64,000 nt of DNA from F22 sp963668535. Its GTDB lineage: Bacteria; Bacteroidota; Bacteroidia; Bacteroidales; Bacteroidaceae. Under the pieces are notes generated by a model, which saw only the letters and a program-made list of their open reading frames with translations, had not been told where the DNA came from and did no database searches. The stretch is from positions 744,001 to 808,000 of the forward strand of contig OY764867.1 in assembly GCA_963668535.1 (NCBI GenBank), in the 5' to 3' direction. The position numbers and the translations under genes were made by a program. Positions 1-7,752 of this stretch are shown here, piece after piece. Position 1 is the stretch's first letter, and every line of letters begins with the position of its first letter.

Positions 1-2
1 AA

Positions 3-2009
3 GTAAAACGTGATTTTGATATCAACCCATATTCTTATGCGTTGAATACATCTCGTACCCTTGATGCAAATACTTACTATGTACGCAACTATGCTCCATT
101 CAATATCTTAAACGAATTGGAGAATAACTACATGGATTTGAATGTTACAAATATGAAGTTCCAAGGTGAAGTTAAATACAAACCTATTCAAAAGGTTGAA
201 TTATCTTTACTCGGAGCTTATAAACATTCAAGTACAACACAAACCCACTATGTTACAGAGAGATCCAATCAAGCAATGGCTTATCGCATGATGGATGATT
301 CAACCATGCGTGATGCCAACCCATGGTTATATAGTGATCCAGACAATCCCAATTCATTGCCTGTTTCAGTTCTTCCAGAAGGTGGTTTCCATAACGAAAA
401 GAAGTACAGTATGACCAGTTGGGATATGCGTGCTACAGCAAGTTACAACGATGTCTTCAATAATGACCATATCTTCAATTTCTTTGGTGGTATGGAAGTC
501 AACTCTATGGATCGCCATTCCAATTCATTTGATGGTATTGGTATGCAATATGATAGTGGTCAATTGGCCTCATACGACTACAAATACTTCAAACAATTGA
601 GTGAAGAAGGTGGTGAATACTATTGGGTATCCGATACTCGTTCACGCCAAGCAGCATTCTTTGCCACTTCAACCTATTCGTATAAAAGACGATATACGAT
701 CAATGGAACAGCCCGTTACGAAGGTTCAAATAAACTTGGTAAAAGCCGCAGTGCACGTTGGTTGCCTACATGGAACATTTCTGGTGCTTGGAATGCCCAC
801 GAAGAACCATTCTGGGATAACGTATCCGATTATATCTCTAATTTGACCTTGAAAGGCTCTTACTCTTTGACAGCCGACCGCGGTCCAGCTTCTGTAACCA
901 ACTCACAAGTTGTCATCAAAGCATACAATCCATTTAGACCATTCACCAATTTGAAAGAAACTGGATTGCAGATAGATGACCTTGAAAATAGTGAACTAAC
1001 TTACGAAAAGAAACACGAACTTAATATTGGTATGGATATCGGTTTCCTAAATAACCGTATCAATGTATCTGCCGACTGGTATAAGCGTAACAACTATGAC
1101 TTGATTGGTATTGTCAACACACAAGGTATTGGTGGACAAATATCTAAATACGCCAATGTGGCTTCCATGAAATCACATGGTTTTGAATTGACACTATCGA
1201 CACGAAATATTGTCACAAAAGATTTCAAATGGAATACCAACTTTATCTTCTCAAAGACAAAGAATGAAGTTACTGATCTAGAGACACGTACACGTGCTAT
1301 CGACTTAGTGACAGGTACAGGTTTTACAATGGAAGGATATCCAGTTCGTTCTTTGTTCTCATATGATTTCCAAGGGTTGAACGAAGAAGGTCTTCCAACC
1401 TTTATCAATCGTGACGGCGAAGTTACTGTTACAGACCTTTATTTCCAAGAACGCGACAATTTAAGTCATTTAAAATACGAAGGTCCTACTGACCCTACAG
1501 TTACAGGTAGTTTGGGTAATATCTTTTCATATAAGAACTGGAAGTTAAATGTGTTTATGACCTATTCATTTGGCAATGTCATTCGCCTTGACCCAGTCTT
1601 TAAAAGCAGTTATACTGACTTGACATCTATGCCACTTGAATTTATCAACCGTTGGGTAATACCTGGTGATGAAGCAAGTACCAATGTGCCAGCTATTGCA
1701 ACAAAACGTCAATTGCAACGTATTAGTGACTTGAAATATGCATACAATGCATACAATTACTCAAGTGCACGAGTAGCCAAAGGAGACTTTATTCGTTTGA
1801 AAGAAGTATCTTTAGCTTATTCTTTCCCTAAAAATTGGTTAGAATCTCTATGGATCAACAGCTTATCCGCCAAGATTCAAGCTACTAACTTGTGCTTACT
1901 GTATGCCGATGATAAATTGAACGGACAAGATCCAGAATTCTTCAATACAGGAGGGGTCGCTTCTCCAGTACCAAAGCAATTTACATTTACCCTACGTGCA
2001 AGTTTCTAA
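3..2009 (+). CDS. SusC/RagA-family TonB-dependent outer-membrane receptor, 5'-truncated
   Basis: The frame is open from base 3, so the gene begins outside the window; 668 residues remain of a family usually near 1000. No signal peptide, CarboxypepD_reg or plug domain is present here; what remains is the beta-barrel part, rich in alternating aromatic/polar strands, and it ends in an aromatic residue (ASF) as expected for an outer-membrane barrel. The visible start resembles the SusC barrel motif DFDINPYSYALNTSRTLD. The SusD-like gene follows after 25 bp, the standard pairing. Family knowledge: SusC forms the TonB-driven pore under a SusD lid and imports oligomers (glycans or peptides). The substrate cannot be read from sequence, but the neighbouring metallopeptidase lipoprotein may favour a peptide or protein-derived ligand (inference). 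Confidence 0.93.
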   Translation, partial: VKRDFDINPYSYALNTSRTLDANTYYVRNYAPFNILNELENNYMDLNVTNMKFQGEVKYKPIQKVELSLLGAYKHSSTTQTHYVTERSNQAMAYRMMDDSTMRDANPWLYSDPDNPNSLPVSVLPEGGFHNEKKYSMTSWDMRATASYNDVFNNDHIFNFFGGMEVNSMDRHSNSFDGIGMQYDSGQLASYDYKYFKQLSEEGGEYYWVSDTRSRQAAFFATSTYSYKRRYTINGTARYEGSNKLGKSRSARWLPTWNISGAWNAHEEPFWDNVSDYISNLTLKGSYSLTADRGPASVTNSQVVIKAYNPFRPFTNLKETGLQIDDLENSELTYEKKHELNIGMDIGFLNNRINVSADWYKRNNYDLIGIVNTQGIGGQISKYANVASMKSHGFELTLSTRNIVTKDFKWNTNFIFSKTKNEVTDLETRTRAIDLVTGTGFTMEGYPVRSLFSYDFQGLNEEGLPTFINRDGEVTVTDLYFQERDNLSHLKYEGPTDPTVTGSLGNIFSYKNWKLNVFMTYSFGNVIRLDPVFKSSYTDLTSMPLEFINRWVIPGDEASTNVPAIATKRQLQRISDLKYAYNAYNYSSARVAKGDFIRLKEVSLAYSFPKNWLESLWINSLSAKIQATNLCLLYADDKLNGQDPEFFNTGGVASPVPKQFTFTLRASF

Positions 2010-2034
2010 AACAATAATCGAATAAGATAAGACA

Positions 2035-3600
2035 ATGAAAAAAATATATTTACATATAGCTTTAGCACTTGGTCTCGGTAGTGTCGTGTTCACATCATGC
2101 GATGATTTCCTAAACACCACTCCAGACAATCGTACTGAAATTGATACAGCAGATAAAGCACGTCAAATACTAGTTGCAGCCTACCCTACAAGTTCAGGAA
2201 ATATAGCTATGGAATGGTCCAGCGACAACGTCACTGATAATGGAGATGCCTACAAAAATCCAGGACGTAATATGGATCAAATTTACAGCTGGACTCAAGA
2301 TACTTCAACAGGCAACGATTCTCCAAAATCTTTTTGGAGTGCTTGCTATAGCGCAGTAGCCAATGCCAACCAAGCTCTAGATGCTCTTAAAGGCATGGAA
2401 GAAACATCTGATGTACTGGCCATAAAAGGAGAAGCTCTATTATGCCGTGCATTTGCGCACTTCCTATTGAGCCAAAATTTCTGTTTGGCATACAATCCTG
2501 AAACAGCAGCAACTGATTTGGGGCTACCTTATGCGATCAAACCTGAGACAGAAGTTGCTCCTCAGTACTCTCGTGGTACCATGGAAGAACTATATGGCCA
2601 CATTAATAAGGATATTGAAGAAGGTCTTCCTTTGATTAAGGATGCTATTTATACTGTACCTAAGTATCACTTCAACAAGGCGGCTGCCTATGCATTTGCG
2701 ACTCGTTTTAATCTGTATTATACTAATTATGACAAAGCTATCCAATATGCCTCTGAAGTCTTGACAGACAATCCGAGTGCAGTACTACGCGATTGGGCTA
2801 CTTGGTTAGAATTACCAAAAACGTTTAGTGCTATGTGGAATGGGTATATAGAGAAAGATCTACCTAATAACTTGATGTTCCTACTCCCAACCTCTTCTCA
2901 AGGACGCTATATATCTTATAGTGGTTATTGTGAGCAATATGCTCATAGTCTAGAATTAACAAAGGTTGTAGGGCCTCGTGCAGATTTTATTTGGGAGGAT
3001 TATCATAGATTAATAAAAGCAAAGTACTCTGGAGCAAACAACCAACGTGTAGGTTATATATGTATGCCTGAAAAATTCGAGTACACAGATAAGGCCGCTG
3101 GTATCGGGTATGTACACACAGTGTTGATTCCATTTACAACCAACAAAACGCTCTTGGAACGTGCCGAAGCCTATGCATTAAATAATGAAATAGACAATGC
3201 CGTTGCTGATATCAATGCTTGGATGAAATCAAGTTTAACCACGCAAGCTCAGTACACTAAGCAGGAAATATTAGACTATATTACTCCTATTGCTTATACC
3301 AAATACCCAGCCACATCCTTAAATGATTTGACTGTGAAAAATGAATTGCATCCACAAGGATTTACAGTCAATTCGGGTGAACAAGAGGAAATCATTCAAT
3401 TTATCCTTTATTTGAAACGTGTAGAAACAATTCATGAAGGAGGACGTTGGATGGACATCAAACGTTATGGTATAGAAGTAAGTCACATGGTAGAAGACGA
3501 TCCTGCCAATCCATTGCTTCTTCCCGTAGGAAGTCCTAAGCGTGCGCTTCAATTGCCTGCAGACGTGATTACAGCTGGTCTTCAAGCTAATCCTGAATAA
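2035..3600 (+). CDS. SusD/RagB-family nutrient-binding surface lipoprotein
   Basis: 521 residues with a lipoprotein signal: a short basic start, a hydrophobic stretch and lipobox FTSC with the acylated Cys at residue 22, followed by DDF. The body shows the SusD layout: an N-terminal TPR-like helical part (AKGEALLCRAFAHFLLSQNF region near 135-150) and a C-terminal segment with the typical GGRWMDIKRYG near 465-480. It follows the SusC-like gene by 25 bp and precedes a metallopeptidase gene by 40 bp, so all are probably one transcript. Role: surface lid or ligand-binding partner of the SusC pore. The ligand is unknown. Confidence 0.93.
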   Translation: MKKIYLHIALALGLGSVVFTSCDDFLNTTPDNRTEIDTADKARQILVAAYPTSSGNIAMEWSSDNVTDNGDAYKNPGRNMDQIYSWTQDTSTGNDSPKSFWSACYSAVANANQALDALKGMEETSDVLAIKGEALLCRAFAHFLLSQNFCLAYNPETAATDLGLPYAIKPETEVAPQYSRGTMEELYGHINKDIEEGLPLIKDAIYTVPKYHFNKAAAYAFATRFNLYYTNYDKAIQYASEVLTDNPSAVLRDWATWLELPKTFSAMWNGYIEKDLPNNLMFLLPTSSQGRYISYSGYCEQYAHSLELTKVVGPRADFIWEDYHRLIKAKYSGANNQRVGYICMPEKFEYTDKAAGIGYVHTVLIPFTTNKTLLERAEAYALNNEIDNAVADINAWMKSSLTTQAQYTKQEILDYITPIAYTKYPATSLNDLTVKNELHPQGFTVNSGEQEEIIQFILYLKRVETIHEGGRWMDIKRYGIEVSHMVEDDPANPLLLPVGSPKRALQLPADVITAGLQANPE

Positions 3601-3640
3601 GAGAGTTAGAAATGCTTAGCAACAATAAAAAGAATAAGAA

Positions 3641-4654
3641 ATGAAAATATTAAAATATATTCTTCTCCTTGGAATCGTGTCTATCTTCGCCTCATGTTCT
3701 GAAGATTCCTTAGACTCAGAATCCATCTTTAAGGACGAAAAGACAACTCCCAATGCACTTGACACTTGGCTGAGTGATAATTATACGTCACCATTCAATA
3801 TCCGTTTCAACTATCGTTACGTAGATATCGAAAGTGATCGTGAGTATAATCTAGTACCAGCAGAATACGACAAATCTGTAGCTCTTGCCAAAATCATCAA
3901 ATATTTATGGCTCGATGCTTATGTAGAAGTTACTGCAAATGCCGACCCTTCTTTTATGCAGACATATTGCCCTAAAGTCATTCAATTGATTGGATCTGCT
4001 GCATGGAATGACGATGGCTCACGTATTCTAGGACAAGCCGAAGGTGGTTTGAAAATCACGTTGTATGAAGTCAACGCGATCGATTTAAATAATATCAATG
4101 TAGAGACAATGAACGATTTATGGTTCCATACTATGCACCACGAATTTGCGCATATCTTACATCAAAACAAGCTATATAGCACAGACTTTAAGTTGATTAC
4201 AGGTTCTACTTATAATTCAGCTGGTTGGACAGATTATTCAAATACAGACGCCCATCATTTAGGGTATATTACTAACTATGCAAGTAGTGAGCCTAATGAA
4301 GATTTCGTAGAACTTGTTTCTATGTATGTAACTCACACCGAGGCTTGGTGGCAAGCAATGTTGGCTGATGCAAAACAAGCTCAAATTTCTGCTAGTGCTT
4401 ATGCAAGCTATGCCAACGGAGGCACTAAATTACCTGACAATGCTTCATTGAAGACAGTAACAGGACAAGATGCTGAAGGCAACGATGTGACTCTATATTA
4501 TCTTTATTATGGTGGAGATGAAAAGATCAAACAAAAATTTGAAATTGTTACCAAGTACTTTATCAACTCTTGGGGATTCAATTTATCTGACCTTCGTGAT
4601 ATTGTACAAAGACGTAGTGAATCACTTGATTCATTAGACTTAACTTCACTTTAA
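3641..4654 (+). CDS. Substrate-import-associated zinc metallopeptidase lipoprotein (Peptidase_Mx1-like)
   Basis: 337 residues. Signal peptide with lipobox FASC (Cys19). A zincin motif HEFAH lies at residues 167-171 in HHEFAHILHQ, and an acidic segment PNEDFVELVSMYVTH near 225-240 probably supplies the third metal ligand. Length and setting match the Bacteroidota family of HExxH lipoproteins encoded beside SusC/SusD pairs. Likely surface-exposed or periplasm-facing and acting on the polymer imported by the upstream pair; whether it is an active peptidase is inferred from the intact motif only. It is followed after 13 bp by a DUF4302 lipoprotein. Confidence 0.85.
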   Translation: MKILKYILLLGIVSIFASCSEDSLDSESIFKDEKTTPNALDTWLSDNYTSPFNIRFNYRYVDIESDREYNLVPAEYDKSVALAKIIKYLWLDAYVEVTANADPSFMQTYCPKVIQLIGSAAWNDDGSRILGQAEGGLKITLYEVNAIDLNNINVETMNDLWFHTMHHEFAHILHQNKLYSTDFKLITGSTYNSAGWTDYSNTDAHHLGYITNYASSEPNEDFVELVSMYVTHTEAWWQAMLADAKQAQISASAYASYANGGTKLPDNASLKTVTGQDAEGNDVTLYYLYYGGDEKIKQKFEIVTKYFINSWGFNLSDLRDIVQRRSESLDSLDLTSL

Positions 4655-4667
4655 GACGTAAACAACA

Positions 4668-6011
4668 ATGAAAAAAATAATTTATTCATGCCTCATATTG
4701 GCAACAACCTTATTTGTCGGTTGTACGCCTGAACAAGATGAAATCTTCGACGAGTCTGCTGCTCAGCGTGTAGAGTCAAATATAAAAGGTATAGTAGAAA
4801 CTTTGGAAAGCTCTCCAAATGGATGGCAAATGGACCTATTTACAGGTACTTTCGGAACAAATGTAATGGTAAAATTTGCAGACGGTAAAGTGACTGCTTC
4901 AGATTATCTCGTACACGATGCAGACGAACAAAGTGAATCCTTGTACTCAGTCATTCAAAATGGTGGCCCGGTACTTACATTCAATACATTCAATGAAATA
5001 TTCCATGCCTATTCAGATCCTGTTGCACCTGGTGCATCATATGGTGATGATGAGGGTCTGGGTGCCGATTTTGAATTTGTGGTTTTATCTTATTCACAAG
5101 ACGAGATTATCCTTCGTGGCTTGAAACATAGACGCCTTTGCCGTTTAGTTCGTCAACCAGAGACAACACCTTGGACTGAAACATTAGGTGCATTCAAAAC
5201 AATGCAGTCTAATATCGGCGCTCCTATGTATGAGTTTTATTATAACGGAGAACTAGTACCAGGTACAAGCTCATTGTCAGGAAATTCACTCGTATCTAAC
5301 CGTACTGAAGCCATAACAGGTGATGATGTGACAGAAGGTGATGCGACAGAAAAACTAGTAAGTTTTAGTAGACCTATCGTACCAACAATGGAAGGATTCC
5401 GTACAGAGACTCCATTCTCATACACTTCAGATGATCCTAATCCAACCATTCAACACTTCAAATATGATGCAGAGTCTTTGCGATTTGTATGTACAGATGA
5501 AGGAGTCGATATGTATATCGTGAAGGTATATCCACCAGCAAATGTTGCATTTGCGAATACAACATCTCGTTTTTATTTTAACTTTAGTTTTGCAGAAGCG
5601 ACACCATATGCTAAGGACATGACTCAACCTCTGATTGATTTATTTGAAGCAATGAATGCTAGTGATTGTGTCCCATCTGGAGAAAAGTTAGCTGCTGCTA
5701 GCATGGGGTATAATGATGGAACATCGGATGCAGATTTTATCATTAAGTTTTACTCATATGCTGGAATTGGATATTATATATCGATATATGGCTATTCCGT
5801 AACTCCTGTTTCAAATACAGAAGACCAAGTTGTCTTCTCTAAAATTAAAGGAATCAAGTATGCAAATTATTATCCTGGTGGAGGTGATATAGCAAATGCA
5901 TTAGTCGATTATAGCCCTTGGACTATCTCGTACGATAACGAAGTGTCACCAAACGAATACACTTTTGTAAGTACAAAAGATGCAAGTTACAGTTTCAAAA
6001 TTTCTAAATAA
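4668..6011 (+). CDS. DUF4302-type lipoprotein
   Basis: 447 residues. Signal peptide ends in lipobox FVGC (Cys19). The mature start, EQDEIFDESAAQRVES, and the following NGWQMDLF region are typical of the DUF4302 family, which often sits in SusC/SusD loci with HExxH lipoproteins. The rest is beta-rich with no recognisable catalytic motif. Last gene of the operon: two hairpins follow in the convergent intergenic region. Function unknown; a surface accessory binding protein of the uptake complex is the simplest reading. Family assignment from pattern memory, not a profile search. Confidence 0.78.
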   Translation: MKKIIYSCLILATTLFVGCTPEQDEIFDESAAQRVESNIKGIVETLESSPNGWQMDLFTGTFGTNVMVKFADGKVTASDYLVHDADEQSESLYSVIQNGGPVLTFNTFNEIFHAYSDPVAPGASYGDDEGLGADFEFVVLSYSQDEIILRGLKHRRLCRLVRQPETTPWTETLGAFKTMQSNIGAPMYEFYYNGELVPGTSSLSGNSLVSNRTEAITGDDVTEGDATEKLVSFSRPIVPTMEGFRTETPFSYTSDDPNPTIQHFKYDAESLRFVCTDEGVDMYIVKVYPPANVAFANTTSRFYFNFSFAEATPYAKDMTQPLIDLFEAMNASDCVPSGEKLAAASMGYNDGTSDADFIIKFYSYAGIGYYISIYGYSVTPVSNTEDQVVFSKIKGIKYANYYPGGGDIANALVDYSPWTISYDNEVSPNEYTFVSTKDASYSFKISK

Positions 6012-6034
6012 TCCCGTCTAGTTTCAGACAGGGA
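6012..6034 (+). terminator. Hairpin after the SusC/D operon
   Basis: TCCCGTCT (6012-6019) pairs with AGACaGGGA (6026-6034, one bulged A), beginning directly after the stop codon. No strong T-run follows, so it may be an mRNA 3'-end stabiliser working with the next hairpin. Confidence 0.45.
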
Positions 6035-6086
6035 AACTATACAATTTCTCTCTTTAACAGTTTTAACCTAACCGTTTTTGAGATCG

Positions 6087-6116
6087 AAGGGCACACTCAG
6101 TGATGAGCGTGCCCTT
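6087..6116. terminator. Convergent terminator hairpin between DUF4302 gene and MscS gene
   Basis: AAGGGCAC (6087-6094) pairs with GTGCCCTT (6109-6116), and CTCA/TGAG pairs inside across one mismatch. It lies between convergent genes and could serve both strands. Confidence 0.6.
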
Positions 6117-6159
6117 CCTATATTATACAGATTATTGCTTAGCTATATATATGATGCTT

Positions 6160-7089
6160 TTATTTACGTTGATAAATATTGGTACATGGGAAAGGTATCT
6201 CAATCTTTTCCTGATCAAATCTATTTTTGATGCTTTCCAACAAATCACATTTGATAATAAAGGCATCACCATAACTAGCTGTCCAGCACCATGCTCGTAG
6301 GGTAATAGCCGAATTGCCCAATTCTATCACACGAATAACAACTTGTGGCACACCAGCCGCTTTATCAGCTTCTGTACGCATATCGACAAGCTTAGGATGC
6401 TTCATGCATTCCTCACGCATAATGGTCATTGCCACTTTTAAATCAGTATCATAAGACACCCCAACTTCTACTGCAGAGCATGTCTCAGTAGGGCCAATAG
6501 ATGAATTGACAATATCTGCAGAATTCATCTTGCTGTTAGGAATAATAATTTTACGGTTGTCCAACTGATTAATTATTGTGTGGCGCAGGCTAATGTCATC
6601 AACATGTCCCACATGTCCGTTGACCTGAATAAAATCGCCTATACGATATGGTTTAGCTACGACAATGAAAACTCCACTGATAAAATTGGACAAAGCTTCT
6701 TGAGATGCAAAACCTATGGCCATAGCAAAAACACCAGCACCAGCCAACAAGGAAGTACCTAAAGTCTGCAACCCAGGAATAGTACGGAGAATCATTATTC
6801 CACCGACCACGTAAATCGTGTAAATACATACTTTGCGTAAGAAAACCACAGTCGTTTTATCCAATTTTGAATTGGGACCATACTGCTTGTTCTTTGGAAA
6901 CAACATCTTAATGACAGTCACACCAACCGCAATAAGTACCAGTAAGACCACGATGGTACCTACTATCTTCATAAGAGGCATCCATTCACTGGCTACCCCC
7001 ATACTCGTCAATGCATTTTCTACTGCACCGTTTACAGGAAGCACAGAAGCTGTTTGTACAGAATCTTTTGCTAAATCTGATTGAATCAT
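6160..7089 (-). CDS. Small-conductance mechanosensitive ion channel (MscS family)
   Basis: 309 residues. Three membrane segments are visible: around 40-65, around 88-112, and the pore-lining TM3 around 118-145 with the Ala/Gly-rich pattern AGAGVFAMAIGFASQ. The MscS beta-domain follows with GDFIQVNGHVGHVDDISLR and the conserved IIIPNSKM region. Length matches E. coli MscS (286). Role: inner-membrane valve that releases solutes on hypo-osmotic shock. Monocistronic and divergent from the HD-domain gene; its promoter has an ideal TTTG-N20-TATATTTG layout about 30 bp upstream. Confidence 0.93.
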   Translation of the reverse strand: MIQSDLAKDSVQTASVLPVNGAVENALTSMGVASEWMPLMKIVGTIVVLLVLIAVGVTVIKMLFPKNKQYGPNSKLDKTTVVFLRKVCIYTIYVVGGIMILRTIPGLQTLGTSLLAGAGVFAMAIGFASQEALSNFISGVFIVVAKPYRIGDFIQVNGHVGHVDDISLRHTIINQLDNRKIIIPNSKMNSADIVNSSIGPTETCSAVEVGVSYDTDLKVAMTIMREECMKHPKLVDMRTEADKAAGVPQVVIRVIELGNSAITLRAWCWTASYGDAFIIKCDLLESIKNRFDQEKIEIPFPCTNIYQRK

Positions 7090-7111
7090 AAGGCTATAAA
7101 TTTAAAATTAG

Positions 7112-7119
7112 TATATTTG
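7112..7119 (+). promoter_or_regulatory. -7 element of the HD-domain gene promoter
   Basis: TATATTTG fits TAnnTTTG; predicted start near 7123, leader about 45 nt. No good TTTG lies 19-21 bases upstream, so it is weaker than its divergent neighbour. Confidence 0.5.
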
Positions 7120-7151
7120 CAAATATAGATATTGAAAACAGATTAACCAAA
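7120..7151 (-). promoter_or_regulatory. Promoter of the MscS gene
   Basis: On the minus strand TTTG (7148-7151) is 20 bases from TATATTTG (7120-7127). The predicted start lies near 7116, giving a leader of about 27 nt. The -7 element abuts that of the divergent promoter. Confidence 0.7.
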
Positions 7152-7167
7152 TCTTACGAATAAAAGC

Positions 7168-7704
7168 ATGAACCCTATTGAAATTATCAATATATACTAT
7201 CCTGAGGAAAACGACCTCCGCATCACTCTGCTCACTCACTCATGTCAGGTAGCCAAACATGCTTTAGCCATCATTAAGCGCCACCCAGAGCTTCCAGTAG
7301 ATGAAGATTTAGTATATGAAGGCGCCATGCTTCATGATATAGGTATTCTGCATACCGATGCCCCTAAAATATTCTGTACAGGAAAACATCCATATATTTG
7401 CCACGGCTATTTGGGTGCCGAGATGCTTCGTAAAGAAGGCTATCCTATTCATGCAGGATTTTGCGAACGTCACACTGGGACTGGATTAAGCATAGCTCGC
7501 ATACAAGGAGCCAATCTCCCTATCCCACGAAGAGACATGCGACCGCAAACTCTAGAAGAGGAAATTGTGTGCTATGCCGACAAATTTTACAGCAAATCTA
7601 GGCTGAAACGAGTAAAAACTGTTGAGGATGTCCTGCACTCCCTCTCAAAATATGGTCCAGAAGAAATCGAACGCTTCAACGAATGGCATAAAAGATTTGG
7701 ATAA
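7168..7704 (+). CDS. HD-domain (HDIG-type) phosphohydrolase
   Basis: 178 residues. Candidate metal ligands are His24, the His56-Asp57 doublet in AMLHDIGIL, additional His79 and His102, and Asp138 in CYADKF, the spacing of small HD hydrolases. No other domain and no signal peptide, so cytoplasmic. HD proteins of this size act on nucleotides or phosphoesters; the substrate cannot be named. The promoter of the downstream lptD gene begins inside the last codons of this gene, so lptD is at least partly independent. Confidence 0.85.
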   Translation: MNPIEIINIYYPEENDLRITLLTHSCQVAKHALAIIKRHPELPVDEDLVYEGAMLHDIGILHTDAPKIFCTGKHPYICHGYLGAEMLRKEGYPIHAGFCERHTGTGLSIARIQGANLPIPRRDMRPQTLEEEIVCYADKFYSKSRLKRVKTVEDVLHSLSKYGPEEIERFNEWHKRFG

Positions 7705-7727
7705 TGCCTACTCTTTTTGTACTTTTG
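7696..7727 (+). promoter_or_regulatory. Promoter of lptD
   Basis: TTTG (7696-7699), exactly 20 bases, then TACTTTTG (7720-7727). Predicted start near 7731, about 22 nt ahead of the TTG start codon. The -33 box lies inside the 3' end of the HD-domain gene. Confidence 0.7.
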
Positions 7728-7752
7728 TGCCAAATAACAGATAAATCAAGAA

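Noticed and set aside
6100..6300. 66-residue ORF on the plus strand at 6100
   Set aside because: It lies over the terminator and the antisense of the MscS gene's 3' end.
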